64,000 nucleotides of DNA from Streptomyces sp. NBC_00154 (GCF_026342835.1 NZ_JAPEMI010000001.1:4718501-4782500); one strand, 5' to 3'; counted from the stretch's first letter, positions 1 to 8,242 are shown. Numbers and translations are program-made. Notes: generated by a model from the sequence alone, not told the origin.

Positions 1-193
1 CAGGGGTGACGTCGTCCTCGCTGACAGGCGGGAACGGGAATCCCGCGGCGCCGCCGGTGTTGGTGACCGTGACCCAGCAGTCGATCAACTCCCGCCGGAG
101 GTCAGGGGCGACATCGCGAGGGTCGGTTATCTGTACCAGGTCGAGGGCGCTGTCGTGCGGCATGAGGAGGAGGATGCCAGAGGGATCCGACAT
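1..193 (-). CDS. GNAT-like N-acetyltransferase, N-terminal part (cut by window edge)
   Basis: This reverse-strand reading frame runs off the left edge of the window, so only about 64 N-terminal residues are visible. It starts MSDPSGILLLMPHDSAL and contains ELIDCWVTVTNTGGAAGFPF. From memory this resembles the beginning of Streptomyces GNAT acetyltransferases, which transfer an acetyl group from acetyl-CoA to an amine. The acetyl-CoA binding motif would lie outside the window, so the assignment rests on the N-terminus alone. The ATG is preceded directly by GCGAGG, which is too close for an ideal ribosome binding site. The frame stays open upstream and the start is therefore uncertain. Confidence 0.6.
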   Translation of the reverse strand, partial: MSDPSGILLLMPHDSALDLVQITDPRDVAPDLRRELIDCWVTVTNTGGAAGFPFPPVSEDDVTP

Positions 194-294
194 CCTCGCC
201 GCGGTCAGGATCTCGCGGTGCGTTCGCCGGCTTCGGCCGATGCAGTTCCGTGGTCGTCGTGTGCGTCGTGACGCCTTCGGCGCCGGGGGCGGAG

Positions 295-492
295 CTACAC
301 GTGTTGGCGTGACCTTCCTGGTGGCCCATGGTGGTGTCTCGCCTTCTCGCCGGGGCTGGGCGCCCACGTTCGAGCGCATCCCGAGCAGTGCCAGTGCCAC
401 AGGTGCGGGGCAGCCGGTGTCGTGCGACTCGTGTCGCGCCAGAGTGCCCGGTGATCCAGGCAGTGGGGGCAGTTCGGCGACTGGTGCACCAC
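295..492 (-). CDS. Small putative zinc-ribbon protein
   Basis: A 65-residue reverse-strand protein with two CxxC knuckles, CPHC near residue 8 and CSGC near residue 36. They are separated by about 24 residues and surrounded by His and Trp, which suggests a single zinc ribbon. The tail after residue 45 is basic, Pro-rich and has three adjacent His. The start is one of two adjacent GTG codons placed five to eight bases after AGGAGG, which gives good support for translation from here. It lies about 100 bases upstream of the acetyltransferase fragment in the same orientation and diverges from the DUF7144 gene. No function can be assigned; a DNA- or protein-binding role is only a guess. Confidence 0.5.
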   Translation of the reverse strand: MVHQSPNCPHCLDHRALWRDTSRTTPAAPHLWHWHCSGCARTWAPSPGEKARHHHGPPGRSRQHV

Positions 493-704
493 GGCGTCCT
501 CCTGCGTCGATTGATGGCCAGCGTGGTACGGCGGCCGGTGGTTCGGTGTGCCGACCCGCCCTTCCCACTCGTACGGGGGACCCGTGCCGGGGGTCGGGGC
601 CGCGATGCCGTCACCCGAATGGATGCGTACAGGTGGTCGCACGGGAACGGGCCGCGCAAGGTCGGTTCTGTCCGGCTCCATCCCGTTCCGGCCCAGGAGT
701 TTCC

Positions 705-1145
705 ATGGCACAGACAGCGCCCACGCCCGGCACGTCCGCCCGTTCTTCCGGTCCGGGGGACGGCAGCAGCCCCTGGGCGGCCGGTGGGGTCATGTTCGCC
801 GGTGTTCTGCTGATGGTGGACGGCGTCCTGGGAGTGATCAAGGGCATTGCCGGTATCGCGTCCGACGATGTCTACGCACGCATCAGGAACTACACGTTCA
901 AGTTCGACGTGACGGGTTGGGGGTGGATCCATCTCGTTCTCGGCGTGATTCTTGTCGTGATCGGTCTGGGCATCCTCAAAGGCGCCGGGTGGGCCAGGGT
1001 GCTGGGTATCGTGATCGCGGCGCTCAACATGATCGCCAACTTCATGTGGCTGCCGTACGTGCCGATCTGGGCGATCATCTCCATCGCCATCGACACGTTC
1101 GTCATCTGGGCCCTGTGCACGGACCGATCCAAGGCGCTCGTCTGA
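705..1145 (+). CDS. DUF7144-type four-helix membrane protein
   Basis: A 146-residue integral membrane protein. After a Ser/Gly/Pro-rich tail of about 22 residues there are four hydrophobic segments, near residues 24-45, 74-92, 96-113 and 119-138. The first loop contains YTFKFDVTGWGWIH, the hallmark I associate with the DUF7144 family of actinobacterial membrane proteins. The internal ATG was chosen because hydrophobic, family-like sequence starts just after it and a purine-rich AGGAG lies upstream. The frame is open further 5', but that part looks non-coding. It is followed 29 bases later by the DUF1254 gene, possibly in one transcript. The function of the family is not known. Confidence 0.8.
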   Translation: MAQTAPTPGTSARSSGPGDGSSPWAAGGVMFAGVLLMVDGVLGVIKGIAGIASDDVYARIRNYTFKFDVTGWGWIHLVLGVILVVIGLGILKGAGWARVLGIVIAALNMIANFMWLPYVPIWAIISIAIDTFVIWALCTDRSKALV

Positions 1146-1174
1146 GTGCTGGTCGTGACGGAGGACGTGCACTC

Positions 1175-2524
1175 ATGGCTGCTGCATCCGATCCGTCGGA
1201 AGAGCTCGTCGCTCTTGCCGCCGAGGCGTATGTCTACGGGTATCCGCTGGTCTTCGACCTGTCGACGGCCGAGGACTTCATGCAGGTGGGTGTCGGCCCG
1301 CTGGCGCCCACCCCGTTCAATCACTTCGCCCACTCGGGCCGATTGGCGGACCCCGGCACCCACCTCGCCTCCGTCGGCAACGACACGCTCTGCTCGGTCG
1401 CCCAGCTCGACCTGTCCGGTGGGCCGATCCGGCTGCATGTCCCCGACACCGACGGTGCGTACTACGTGCTGCAGTTCGTGGACACCTGGACCAACAACTT
1501 CGCCTACGTCGGCCGCCGCGCCACCGGTACGGATGAGGGCGACTGGCTCGTCGTGCCGCCGGGCTGGGCGGGCAGTGAGCCCGGTGGGGTGCGTGGGGTG
1601 ATCGACGCGCCGACCTCCGTGGTCTCCGTCGTCGGCCGCATCGCCTGCGACGGCCCCGACGACGTGGAGCGGGTCCGGGCGCTGCAGAAGCAGCTCACGC
1701 TCACCCACCTCGAACCCGGGACGCACCGCACGGGACTGCCCGCGCCCGACACCGACGTACCGGAGCAGCTGCGCTTCTTCGAGCAGCTCAGGGTGTGGAT
1801 GGCCGACTTCCCGCCGGCTGCCGCCGACTGTGCGTACCAGGACCGGTTCCAGCCGTTGGGGCTGCTGGAGGAGGGGCCTTCGCCGTACGTCTCGGCCGAT
1901 CCCGCCCTGGTACGCGCACTCGTCGAGGGGATGGAGCGCGGCAGGGCGCGCGTGGCGGGGGCCGGGCGGCCGGGTGCGGAGGAGGGTGGGCGCTGGGTGA
2001 TGGATCCGCATCTCTTCGACTACAACCTCGACCGTTTCGGGGTGGGGACGATCGACTCGCCGGAGTGGAAGATGGCCGACCGGGTGGCGTCCTACCTGGT
2101 CAGGGCAGTGGCGGCGCGCACCGCGCCGTGGGGGGCCCATGGGTACGAGGCCGTGTTCGCACACACCTCCCACGACACCGACGGTCATCGGCTGAACGGC
2201 GCCCACTCCTATGTGCTGCGCTTCGAGCAGCCGCCGCCGGTCGGGGCGTTCTGGTCCGTGACCATGTACGACGCCCCGGACGGCCGCCTCGTCGAGAACC
2301 CGGCGGGCCGGTACGCGATCGGTGACCGCACACCCGGGCTGGTGCGTGCGGACGACGGGTCGCTGACCATTCACCTGGGGAAGGAACGCCCTGCGGACCC
2401 CGCGGCGGCGGCGAACTGGCTGCCCGCGCCGGACGGGGACTTCCGGCCCGTGCTCAGGCTCTACACACCGGGGCGTGCGGTGCTCGACGGCAGTTATGAG
2501 ATCCCCGCGGTCGAGCGGGGCTGA
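1175..2524 (+). CDS. DUF1254/DUF1214 domain protein
   Basis: A 449-residue protein with the two-part build of the DUF1254-DUF1214 family. The N-terminal DUF1254 half includes EAYVYGYPLV near residue 15, GNDTLCS and a YYVLQFVDTWTNNFAYVG stretch. The C-terminal DUF1214 half includes NGAHSYVLRF and FWSVTMYD followed by NPAGRYAIGDR. No signal peptide or membrane segment is visible, so it looks cytoplasmic. The ATG is preceded by GGAGGA with a nine-base spacer. Family members are widespread, the fold is beta-rich and no reaction is established. It probably shares a transcript with the upstream DUF7144 gene. Confidence 0.85.
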   Translation: MAAASDPSEELVALAAEAYVYGYPLVFDLSTAEDFMQVGVGPLAPTPFNHFAHSGRLADPGTHLASVGNDTLCSVAQLDLSGGPIRLHVPDTDGAYYVLQFVDTWTNNFAYVGRRATGTDEGDWLVVPPGWAGSEPGGVRGVIDAPTSVVSVVGRIACDGPDDVERVRALQKQLTLTHLEPGTHRTGLPAPDTDVPEQLRFFEQLRVWMADFPPAAADCAYQDRFQPLGLLEEGPSPYVSADPALVRALVEGMERGRARVAGAGRPGAEEGGRWVMDPHLFDYNLDRFGVGTIDSPEWKMADRVASYLVRAVAARTAPWGAHGYEAVFAHTSHDTDGHRLNGAHSYVLRFEQPPPVGAFWSVTMYDAPDGRLVENPAGRYAIGDRTPGLVRADDGSLTIHLGKERPADPAAAANWLPAPDGDFRPVLRLYTPGRAVLDGSYEIPAVERG

Positions 2525-2586
2525 GACCGGTCCGGGGGCACCCGCTTGCCGGGGGCGATGTCAGTGGGCCGGTACAGACTGGAGGC

Positions 2587-2814
2587 ATGTGCCGCAGCAT
2601 CAAGACCCTTCGCCCGCCCGCCATCCCCGAAGAGGCCACCGAGGAGGACATCCGGGCCGCCGCCCTGCAGTTCGTACGCAAGGTGTCCGGCTTCCGCGCT
2701 CCGGCCGCGCACAATCAGGAGGTGTTCGACCGGGCCGTCGACGAGATCGCCGAAGCGACCGCCCGACTGCTGGACGGTCTTGAGGTGAGGGGGGCGCCCG
2801 TCAGGACGTCTTAG
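2587..2814 (+). CDS. DUF2277 domain protein
   Basis: A 75-residue protein that opens with MCRSIKTLR, the signature of DUF2277. It then has a short helical region with the pattern EEDIRAAALQFVRKVSGFR and a second helix ending in ATARLLDGL. The conserved Cys2 and the basic segment that follows are typical of the family, which has no known function. The last 14 bases overlap the end of the convergent DedA gene, so the two transcripts run into each other. The short gene, normal codon use and exact N-terminal match make it a secure call despite its size. Confidence 0.85.
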   Translation: MCRSIKTLRPPAIPEEATEEDIRAAALQFVRKVSGFRAPAAHNQEVFDRAVDEIAEATARLLDGLEVRGAPVRTS

Positions 2815-3481
2815 GTGCCGAAGCCGCTGCGGTGGCCGTCGCGGGGGTGGCTGCTGCCGCAGCGGGGCGGCGCATCAGGTACGCGGCCAGCGCGCCGGCC
2901 ACGAACAGGGCCAGCACCGAGACCGCCGTGCCCAGCCATGTCGTGCCGAGCCACTGCCCGCCGAAGTAGCCGAGGCCCACGCTGTAGCCCGCCCAGGCCA
3001 CGCCGGCCAGGGCCGACCAGGGCAGGAATTCCTTCACCTTGCGGTGCGCCGCGCCCGCGCCCAGGGAGACGACCGAGCGGCCCGCCGGGGCGAAGCGGGC
3101 GATGACGACGAGGATGCCGCCGCCGCGGCTCAGGGCCGCGCCGAGACGTTCCTGCGCGGTGGTGAGGCGGCGGGAGCGGGCGATGGCGCGGTCCAGCCGG
3201 TCGCCGCCGCGCCAGGCCAGGCGGTACGCGACGAGGTCGCCGAGCACCGAGGCGGTGGCCGCGCTCAGGATCAGCGCGAGGAGCGACGGAACCTGAGGGA
3301 CCTCTCCGGCGGAGCCGGCCGCGCCCGCGACCGAGGTCGTGCCGGCGGCGGCCGCAGTGGCCGCGGTGATCACCAGGACCCCGCTGGGCAGCACGGGCAG
3401 GAAGACGTCCAGGAGCACCGAGAGGGCGACCACCGCATAGATCCATGGGCTGCCGGTCAGCGCACCCATACTCTCGAGCAC
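2801..3481 (-). CDS. DedA family (VTT/SNARE-associated) membrane protein
   Basis: A 226-residue polytopic membrane protein of the DedA family. Members act in lipid-carrier flipping, membrane homeostasis and stress resistance. The first helix is followed by LPVLPSGVLVITAATAAAAG, then a polar loop. The central part has GDLVAYRLAWRGGDRL, then RFAPAGRSVVSLGAGAAHRKVKEFLPWSALAGVAWAG-type sequence cut by a glycine-rich turn, which is the conserved R-F-x-P-x-x-R pattern of the family. The last helix ends near residue 205 before an Ala/Thr-rich tail. It is a single gene, convergent with DUF2277, and a GC-rich tandem repeat lies just upstream of its start. Confidence 0.8.
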   Translation of the reverse strand: MLESMGALTGSPWIYAVVALSVLLDVFLPVLPSGVLVITAATAAAAGTTSVAGAAGSAGEVPQVPSLLALILSAATASVLGDLVAYRLAWRGGDRLDRAIARSRRLTTAQERLGAALSRGGGILVVIARFAPAGRSVVSLGAGAAHRKVKEFLPWSALAGVAWAGYSVGLGYFGGQWLGTTWLGTAVSVLALFVAGALAAYLMRRPAAAAATPATATAAASAPKTS

Positions 3482-3531
3482 CTTCGCGTACTCCCCGTTC
3501 GTTTCAACGCCGCGACGTCGCAGGGGAGCGG

Positions 3532-3573
3532 CAGGGGCGGCAGGGGCGGCAGGGGCGGCAGGGGCGGCAGGGC
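3532..3573. repeat. Tandem repeat, 9-bp unit
   Basis: The unit CAGGGGCGG is repeated four times exactly and followed by a partial copy. A diverged copy (CAGGGGAGCGG) stands just upstream at about 3521. It lies about 50 bp upstream of the DedA start. Each copy is G-rich on the plus strand, so the tract could form G-quadruplex or slipped-strand structures; copy number is likely to vary between strains. Confidence 0.8.
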
Positions 3574-3718
3574 CAGCTGTACAGCGTACGCCTGCCGTTT
3601 ACCTGCACATCATTACGCGCGGCGGATGTTGTGCACCTCACGTGTCACATGTGACACGTCTGCCCCACAGGCCTCGGGGCCGGTGGGGCAGGCGCGGCAA
3701 CACGGGACACGCTGCGGC

Positions 3719-3959
3719 TCAGGGTGTGACCGCCGGTGCCTGCTCGCGGGTGCGGTCCTCGCTGGGCTCCGCATCACTCCGCCGCGCGAACAGCCGGTCC
3801 AGGGCCAGGGAGCCGGGGCCGGTGAAGACCAGCAACGCCCATCGCGCCGCCGAGGACTCCGAGGAGCGAGGCGGCGCGGTGGCGGGCGAAGAGCAGGCCG
3901 ACGACGATCCGGAACAGGCCGAGAGCGTGGGGCTGTGCCCGGTCAAGGCGTGCGTACAC
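3719..3959 (-). pseudogene. DoxX family gene remnant with internal deletion and frame change
   Basis: A DoxX-like membrane protein gene that has lost its middle. The N-terminal frame starts at a GTG eight to nine bases after AAGGAG and reads into RAQPHALGLFRIVVG and AASLLGVLGGAMG, which is a typical DoxX first helix. At about 3840 the sequence continues in another frame with LLVFTGPGSLALDRLFARR, a typical DoxX C-terminus. The two ends are joined with roughly the central half of a normal 150-180 residue protein missing, and the reading frame shifts at the joint. Each frame alone gives a short nonsense tail. The remnant probably makes no functional protein. DoxX proteins are small quinone- or redox-linked membrane proteins. 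Confidence 0.7.
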
Positions 3960-4072
3960 GGGGGGAGGGCTCCTTCGGTCGGTGGGGGACGAGAACCGAT
4001 TGAGCGCCTCAGGTCGGGGTGACATCACCAGTGCTTGCAAGTTCAACATTTTGCCGACTGGCTGAAAGTTGC

Positions 4073-5779
4073 TTACTCGCCGGCAGTCAATGTCTGCTCC
4101 AGCACGGTCTCCAGCTGCGCACCTGTGGCCTTCTCTTTGGCCTGAACCAATGTCAGCGCAGCATTCCGGCCATGCAGTGTCAGCGTCATCAGCTGATTGC
4201 CGAACCACGGTCCGCCGGTCTTCTGCCACCGGATCGGCGCCGGGCCGGTCCGGCCGTGCCGCGCCAGCAGCCGGCCGAGCCGCCGCCCTGCCCGGCTCCA
4301 GCCGAAACGGAATCCCGCTTTGAGCAGGCCGGGGACCGAGTTGTGCACGGGAGAGCAGGTCAGCTGGAGGATGCGCGCCCCGGGGTCGGCGTCCGGTGCG
4401 TCGGCCGGCCACGCGGGCTCCGCGATGTACGCATGGTGCACATCGCCTGACAGCACACAAACCGTCGCCGGGGCGTCGGGGCCGCTTCCCGCCTCCCTGA
4501 TCAGCTCCGTCAGCCGACGGAAGGAGTCCGGGAAAGCCGCCCAATGCTCCAGGTCGGAGCGGCGCCGCAGATTCTCGCCGAACCGCGCCCATCGCCCGCC
4601 GGGCCCGCCCCGCTCGCCCCGGCACAGCGCGGCGTTCCACTCCTCCGCGTCATGGACGAGCGGGGGCAGCAGCCACGGCAGCGAGGTGCCGATCAGGAGA
4701 TGGTCGTACGAACCGGGGTCGGCGAGGGCCTCCTCTCGCACCCAGTGCGCCTCCTTGTCGTCGAGCATCGACCGGCGCTCCTCGTCGAGTACGCGGGCCG
4801 CACGGGTGTCCACCATCAGCAGCCGTACTCGGCCGAAAGCACGCCGGTAGCTCCAGCGGGTGCGCGTGGGGTCGGCGTCCGCCTCGGCGGCGAAACGACG
4901 CAGCGTCTCGGTGCCGTCCGGGTCGGCGCGTACGGCCGCGTAGACCGGGTCGGCGGCCAGGGCGGCGGGGGAGAGGTTGCCGAGGTGCTGATAGACCCAG
5001 TACGACGCCAGCCCGCTGACGATCCGCTCGTGCCACCAGGGGGTCGAACGGATGGAGGCGAGCCACGCGGCGCTGGTGTTCCAGTCGTCCACCACATCGT
5101 GGTCGTCGAAGATCATGCAGCTTGGGACGGTGGACAGCAGCCAGCGCACCTCGGGGTCGCGCCAGGACTCGTCGTAGAGGTGGGTGTACTCCTCGTAGTC
5201 CGCGACCTCGGCGCCCGGCGGCTCTGCGAGGTCCCGGCGCGCGGCGAGGCGGCTGCGGGTCGCCTTCGACGTCTCGTCCGCGTACACCTGGTCGCCGAGG
5301 AGGAGCAGTACGTCAGGGCGTACGGCGCCGGGGTCGGCGGCGAGCCGGGCGGCAAGGGTGTCGAGGGCGTCGGGACCGGCGGCGTCCCGCTCGCCGATGG
5401 GGGGAGCGGCCCAGCGGCAGGAGCCGAAGGCGATCCGGACGGGCGTCGGCTCTGCGTTCTCGTTCGGCGCGGAGGGTGCGGCGCATATGGGGGGTGTGGT
5501 GATCGTGCTCGCGGGGAAGCGGGAGTCCTCGAGCGGCCAGACCTTTCGGCCGCCGAGCAGCACCTCGTACGCCGTGGTCGAGCCCGGTGTCAGGCCCGTC
5601 ACCACCACCAGCGCGTAGTGGTGACCCGCGATCGCGAACGTCCGGGAGGAGCCCGACGCGCCGTCCGCGCACCGGACTTCGGCCGTGGTCGGCCGGTCGG
5701 CCTCGACCCAGACGCTCGCGGTGGAACCCGTCTCCCAGTCGACGTACCGCAGTAGTGGTCCCAGGCGCAGTCCGGCCAT
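4073..5779 (-). CDS. PhoD-like alkaline phosphatase D family metallophosphatase
   Basis: A 568-residue metallophosphoesterase. The first 90 residues form the beta-sandwich domain seen before the catalytic domain in PhoD proteins. Catalytic motifs follow: FGSCRW near 118, GDQVYADE at 162-169, DDHD at 225-228 and SGDVHHAY near 450, which supply the metal ligands. Family members hydrolyse phosphodiesters or phosphomonoesters with Ca/Fe. Unlike classical PhoD there is no visible Tat signal (no twin-arginine start), so this copy is probably cytoplasmic. The start chosen has GAGGAGG eight bases upstream; an ATG 15 codons earlier lacks one. A long inverted repeat separates it from the HNH gene upstream on the same strand. 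Confidence 0.85.
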   Translation of the reverse strand: MAGLRLGPLLRYVDWETGSTASVWVEADRPTTAEVRCADGASGSSRTFAIAGHHYALVVVTGLTPGSTTAYEVLLGGRKVWPLEDSRFPASTITTPPICAAPSAPNENAEPTPVRIAFGSCRWAAPPIGERDAAGPDALDTLAARLAADPGAVRPDVLLLLGDQVYADETSKATRSRLAARRDLAEPPGAEVADYEEYTHLYDESWRDPEVRWLLSTVPSCMIFDDHDVVDDWNTSAAWLASIRSTPWWHERIVSGLASYWVYQHLGNLSPAALAADPVYAAVRADPDGTETLRRFAAEADADPTRTRWSYRRAFGRVRLLMVDTRAARVLDEERRSMLDDKEAHWVREEALADPGSYDHLLIGTSLPWLLPPLVHDAEEWNAALCRGERGGPGGRWARFGENLRRRSDLEHWAAFPDSFRRLTELIREAGSGPDAPATVCVLSGDVHHAYIAEPAWPADAPDADPGARILQLTCSPVHNSVPGLLKAGFRFGWSRAGRRLGRLLARHGRTGPAPIRWQKTGGPWFGNQLMTLTLHGRNAALTLVQAKEKATGAQLETVLEQTLTAGE

Positions 5780-5797
5780 GAGGTGTCCTCCTCGCGT

Positions 5798-5874
5798 CGT
5801 TCCGTACGGACGGGGCCCGTGCACGTACGGACGAAGCCCGTCGCGTGCGAGTGGGCTCCGTACCGTACGGAACG
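5798..5874. repeat. Long-range inverted repeat between two co-oriented genes
   Basis: The 12-base arms CGTTCCGTACGG (5798-5809) and CCGTACGGAACG (5863-5874) are perfect inverted copies, and a third partial copy CGTACGGAC lies between them. In the reverse-strand transcript the hairpin would fall between the end of the HNH gene and the ribosome binding site of the PhoD-like gene. It may act as a terminator or attenuator, or be the operator of a dimeric regulator. Confidence 0.5.
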
Positions 5875-5899
5875 GCGGGGGAGGGGTGAGCGGTTCCGG

Positions 5900-6544
5900 T
5901 CAGCAGCCGTTGAGAACGGACTGGAGTGCGCTCTTCTCCGCCGAGTCGACCTTCAGGTTGTAGTAGTGCTTCACGTGCACCCAGGCGCGTGCGTATGTGC
6001 AGCGGTACGCGGTGCGCGACGGCAGCCACTCCGCCGGATCCTGGTCGCCCTTGGACTGGTTGACGTTGTCCGTGACCGCGATGAGCTGTGGGCGCGTCAG
6101 ATCGTTGGCGAAGGACTGGCGTTGGGCGGTGGTCCAGCTGCTCGCGCCGGAGCGCCAGGCCTCGGCGAGCGGGACCATGTGGTCGATGTCCAGATCGGAA
6201 GCGGCGGTCCAGGTGGCGCCGTCGTACTGCGAGTACCAACTGCCGCTGACGGCCGAGCAGCTGGAGTTCTGCGTCACGTTCGTGCCGTCCCGCTTCAGGA
6301 CGACCTCACGGGTGTCGCAGGCGCCCGACTGGGTTATCCAGTGCGGGAACAGGTCCCGGCTGTAGCCGGTCGACGAGCCTTCCGCCGAGACGGTCAGCTC
6401 GCTCAGGTAGGTGCGGGCGGTGGACGCGGCGACCGGCGTGGGCATGGCGGCCTGGGCGGTGGGTGCGGTGAGCAGTCCGCTGGTTGCGGCAAGTGCGGCG
6501 GATGCGACGACGACGCCGATGTGACGCGCGTAGATACCTGACAT
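5900..6544 (-). CDS. Secreted HNH endonuclease family protein (DUF1524-like)
   Basis: A 214-residue exported protein. A Sec-type signal peptide is clear: a short charged start, a hydrophobic Ala/Val stretch to about residue 30, and a likely cut after AQA near 32. The catalytic beta-beta-alpha metal motif is DIDHMVPLAEAW near residue 120, followed by NQSKGDQDPAEW near 162. These match the DUF1524/GmrSD-C subgroup of HNH nucleases. Cys residues (CDTRE, SSC, YRC and the C-terminal NGC) may form disulfides, fitting secretion. It may be a nutritional nuclease. The ATG follows GGGAG with normal spacing. It lies upstream of the PhoD-like phosphatase on the same strand, so both could serve phosphate recovery from nucleic acid. 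Confidence 0.8.
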   Translation of the reverse strand: MSGIYARHIGVVVASAALAATSGLLTAPTAQAAMPTPVAASTARTYLSELTVSAEGSSTGYSRDLFPHWITQSGACDTREVVLKRDGTNVTQNSSCSAVSGSWYSQYDGATWTAASDLDIDHMVPLAEAWRSGASSWTTAQRQSFANDLTRPQLIAVTDNVNQSKGDQDPAEWLPSRTAYRCTYARAWVHVKHYYNLKVDSAEKSALQSVLNGC

Positions 6545-6722
6545 GCGAACTCCCTTGATGTGGGGGGATCTTGGGCGGGCGGCCTGTGGACCCGGTCATC
6601 GTGGCGGCGCCAGGTTTCTGTGGGGTGGGCGCCAGGTAACAGAGTGGCGACATGTGCACGTCACATCAAGGGGTACGACAGGTCTGACGCACCGACAGTT
6701 CGATGCCGCGGGGAGCCGATTC

Positions 6723-7496
6723 GTGTCGGATGCCGGGGTGGGCCCGTCCTATGGTGGCCGCGTGCTGCTTCCGGTCAACATCACGCTCGGCGTCGTCCTC
6801 GCCCTGTTGCTCGCGGCGGCCGCCGTCGTCGCCGCCGTGGCCTCGCTCGGCCGGTCGCGCGAGATCGTCCTGGCCGGGCTGCGGGCCGCGGTCCAACTCG
6901 CCGCCGTCTCCGTGCTCATCGGCTGGGTGGTCCGCTCGTTGCCGGCGCTGCTCGGCTTCGTGGCGCTGATGTACGCGGTCGCGGTACGGACCGCGGGGCG
7001 CCGGATCACCGCGAACCGCACCTGGTGGTGGGCTGCCCTGCCGATCGCCGCGGGGGTCGCGCCGGTGATCGCCGTCCTGTTGCTCACCGGGCTCCTGCCG
7101 GTCCGCGGCATTGCGCTGATCCCGGTCACGGGCATCCTCATCGGAGGTGCGCTCACCGCGACCGTGCTCGGCGGGCGGCGCGCCCTGGACGAACTGACCA
7201 TGCGGCGCGGGGAGGTGGAGGCGGGGATGGCGCTCGGGCTGCTCGACCGTGACGCGCGGATGGAGGTCGCCCGGCCCGCGGCGTCGGAGGCGCTGCTGCC
7301 GGGGCTGGACCAGACGCGGACGGTGGGGCTCGTCACGCTGCCCGGGGCGTTCGTGGGCATGCTGCTGGGCGGCGCCTCACCGGTTCAGGCGGGCGCTGTG
7401 CAGCTGTTCGTGCTGGTCGCGCTGATGGCCGTGCAGGCAGTGGCCGTCGCGACGGTCCTCGAACTCGTGGCGCGCGGACGGATGTACCGGGACTGA
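6723..7496 (+). CDS. FetB-like (UPF0014) ABC transporter permease
   Basis: A 257-residue membrane protein of the UPF0014/FetB family, which in E. coli pairs with the ATPase FetA for iron export. Hydrophobic segments alternate with the family signatures GLRAAVQLAAVSVLIGW near residue 50, VTGILIGGALTA near 145 and the cytoplasmic loop with MRRGEVEAGMALG, followed by LPGAFVGMLLGG. No FetA-like ATPase gene is adjacent, so the partner must lie elsewhere. The GTG at 6723 has GGGGAG seven bases upstream. A second GTG at 6762, without a good ribosome site, would give 244 residues and a start more like other members. A stem-loop directly follows the stop codon. Confidence 0.75.
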   Translation: MSDAGVGPSYGGRVLLPVNITLGVVLALLLAAAAVVAAVASLGRSREIVLAGLRAAVQLAAVSVLIGWVVRSLPALLGFVALMYAVAVRTAGRRITANRTWWWAALPIAAGVAPVIAVLLLTGLLPVRGIALIPVTGILIGGALTATVLGGRRALDELTMRRGEVEAGMALGLLDRDARMEVARPAASEALLPGLDQTRTVGLVTLPGAFVGMLLGGASPVQAGAVQLFVLVALMAVQAVAVATVLELVARGRMYRD

Positions 7497-7519
7497 GCTC
7501 CCGGGAAGAGCCCGGGGGC
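7497..7519. terminator. Stem-loop terminator between convergent genes
   Basis: Nine-base arms GCTCCCGGG and CCCGGGGGC (one T-G pair) enclose the loop AAGAG immediately after the FetB-like stop codon. It could serve both convergent transcripts. There is no U-tract, as is usual in Streptomyces. Confidence 0.55.
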
Positions 7520-7543
7520 TGTCCTCGGCCGACCGGCCGGACG

Positions 7544-8209
7544 CTACTGGAGGGCGCTGATGTGCAGGTGGATCGAGCCGTCGGCCGACGCCTCCACGCG
7601 GATCTGCGTCAGATCCTCGACGTGCGCGTCCGGCGCCAGCGCCGCGGCGCGCGGGCCGACGCCCACGACGCGCATGCCGGCCGCCCGGCCCGCTGCGATG
7701 CCGGCCTCCGAGTCCTCGAAGACGATGCAGTCCGCCGGGGCGAAGCCCAGTTCGGCCGCGCCCTTGAGGAAGCCCTCGGGGTCGGGCTTGCTGGCGCCGA
7801 CGCATTCCGCCGTGACGCGGATGCTCGGCATCCGCAGTCCGGCTGCCGCCATCCGGGCCCGGGCCAGCGCCTCGTCCGCCGAGGTCACCAGGGCGTGCGG
7901 GAGTGCGGTGATCGCGTCCAGGAAGGCGGGGGCGCCGCCGATCGGGACCACTCCGTCGGTGTCGGCGGTCTCCTCGGCGAGCATCACGCGGTTGTCCGCG
8001 TAGTTCTGCTCCATCGGGCGGTGGGGGAGAAGCACCGCCATCGTGGCGTACCCCTGGCGCCCGTGGACCACCTTGAGCGCGGCCTCCGGATCCAGACCCT
8101 CCCGCAGTGCCCACCGCCGCCAGCAGCGCTCCACCACGGCGTCGGAGTTCACGAGGGTGCCGTCCATGTCGAGCAGGAGGGCACTTGCGGTGAGGACGGT
8201 GGCCGGCAT
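7544..8209 (-). CDS. HAD superfamily sugar-phosphatase-like hydrolase
   Basis: A 221-residue cytosolic HAD hydrolase. Motif I is LLLDMDGTLVNSD near residue 12 with the nucleophilic and acid Asp pair. Motif II is the Thr/Ser of LVTSAD near 108, motif III is the Lys of GASKPDPEGF near 140, and motif IV is VFEDSEAGIAAG near 162. The alpha-helical cap between motifs I and II is the small type found in beta-phosphoglucomutase and sugar or polyol phosphatases such as those for 2-deoxyglucose-6-phosphate or glycerol-3-phosphate. The exact substrate cannot be told. The ATG follows GGAG with a seven-base spacer. It stands alone, convergent with the FetB-like gene. Confidence 0.8.
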   Translation of the reverse strand: MPATVLTASALLLDMDGTLVNSDAVVERCWRRWALREGLDPEAALKVVHGRQGYATMAVLLPHRPMEQNYADNRVMLAEETADTDGVVPIGGAPAFLDAITALPHALVTSADEALARARMAAAGLRMPSIRVTAECVGASKPDPEGFLKGAAELGFAPADCIVFEDSEAGIAAGRAAGMRVVGVGPRAAALAPDAHVEDLTQIRVEASADGSIHLHISALQ

Positions 8210-8242
8210 CGGCGGTCTCCAGGCGGGGGGAAAGAGGGCAAC

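Noticed and set aside
890..2374. Reverse frame of nearly 500 codons opposite the DUF1254 gene
   Set aside because: The forward gene has clear DUF1254/DUF1214 motifs and a good ribosome site; the reverse frame has none.
3532..3573. Short regular repeat that could suggest a CRISPR array
   Set aside because: Units are 9 bp with no spacers and no cas genes nearby; it is a simple tandem repeat.
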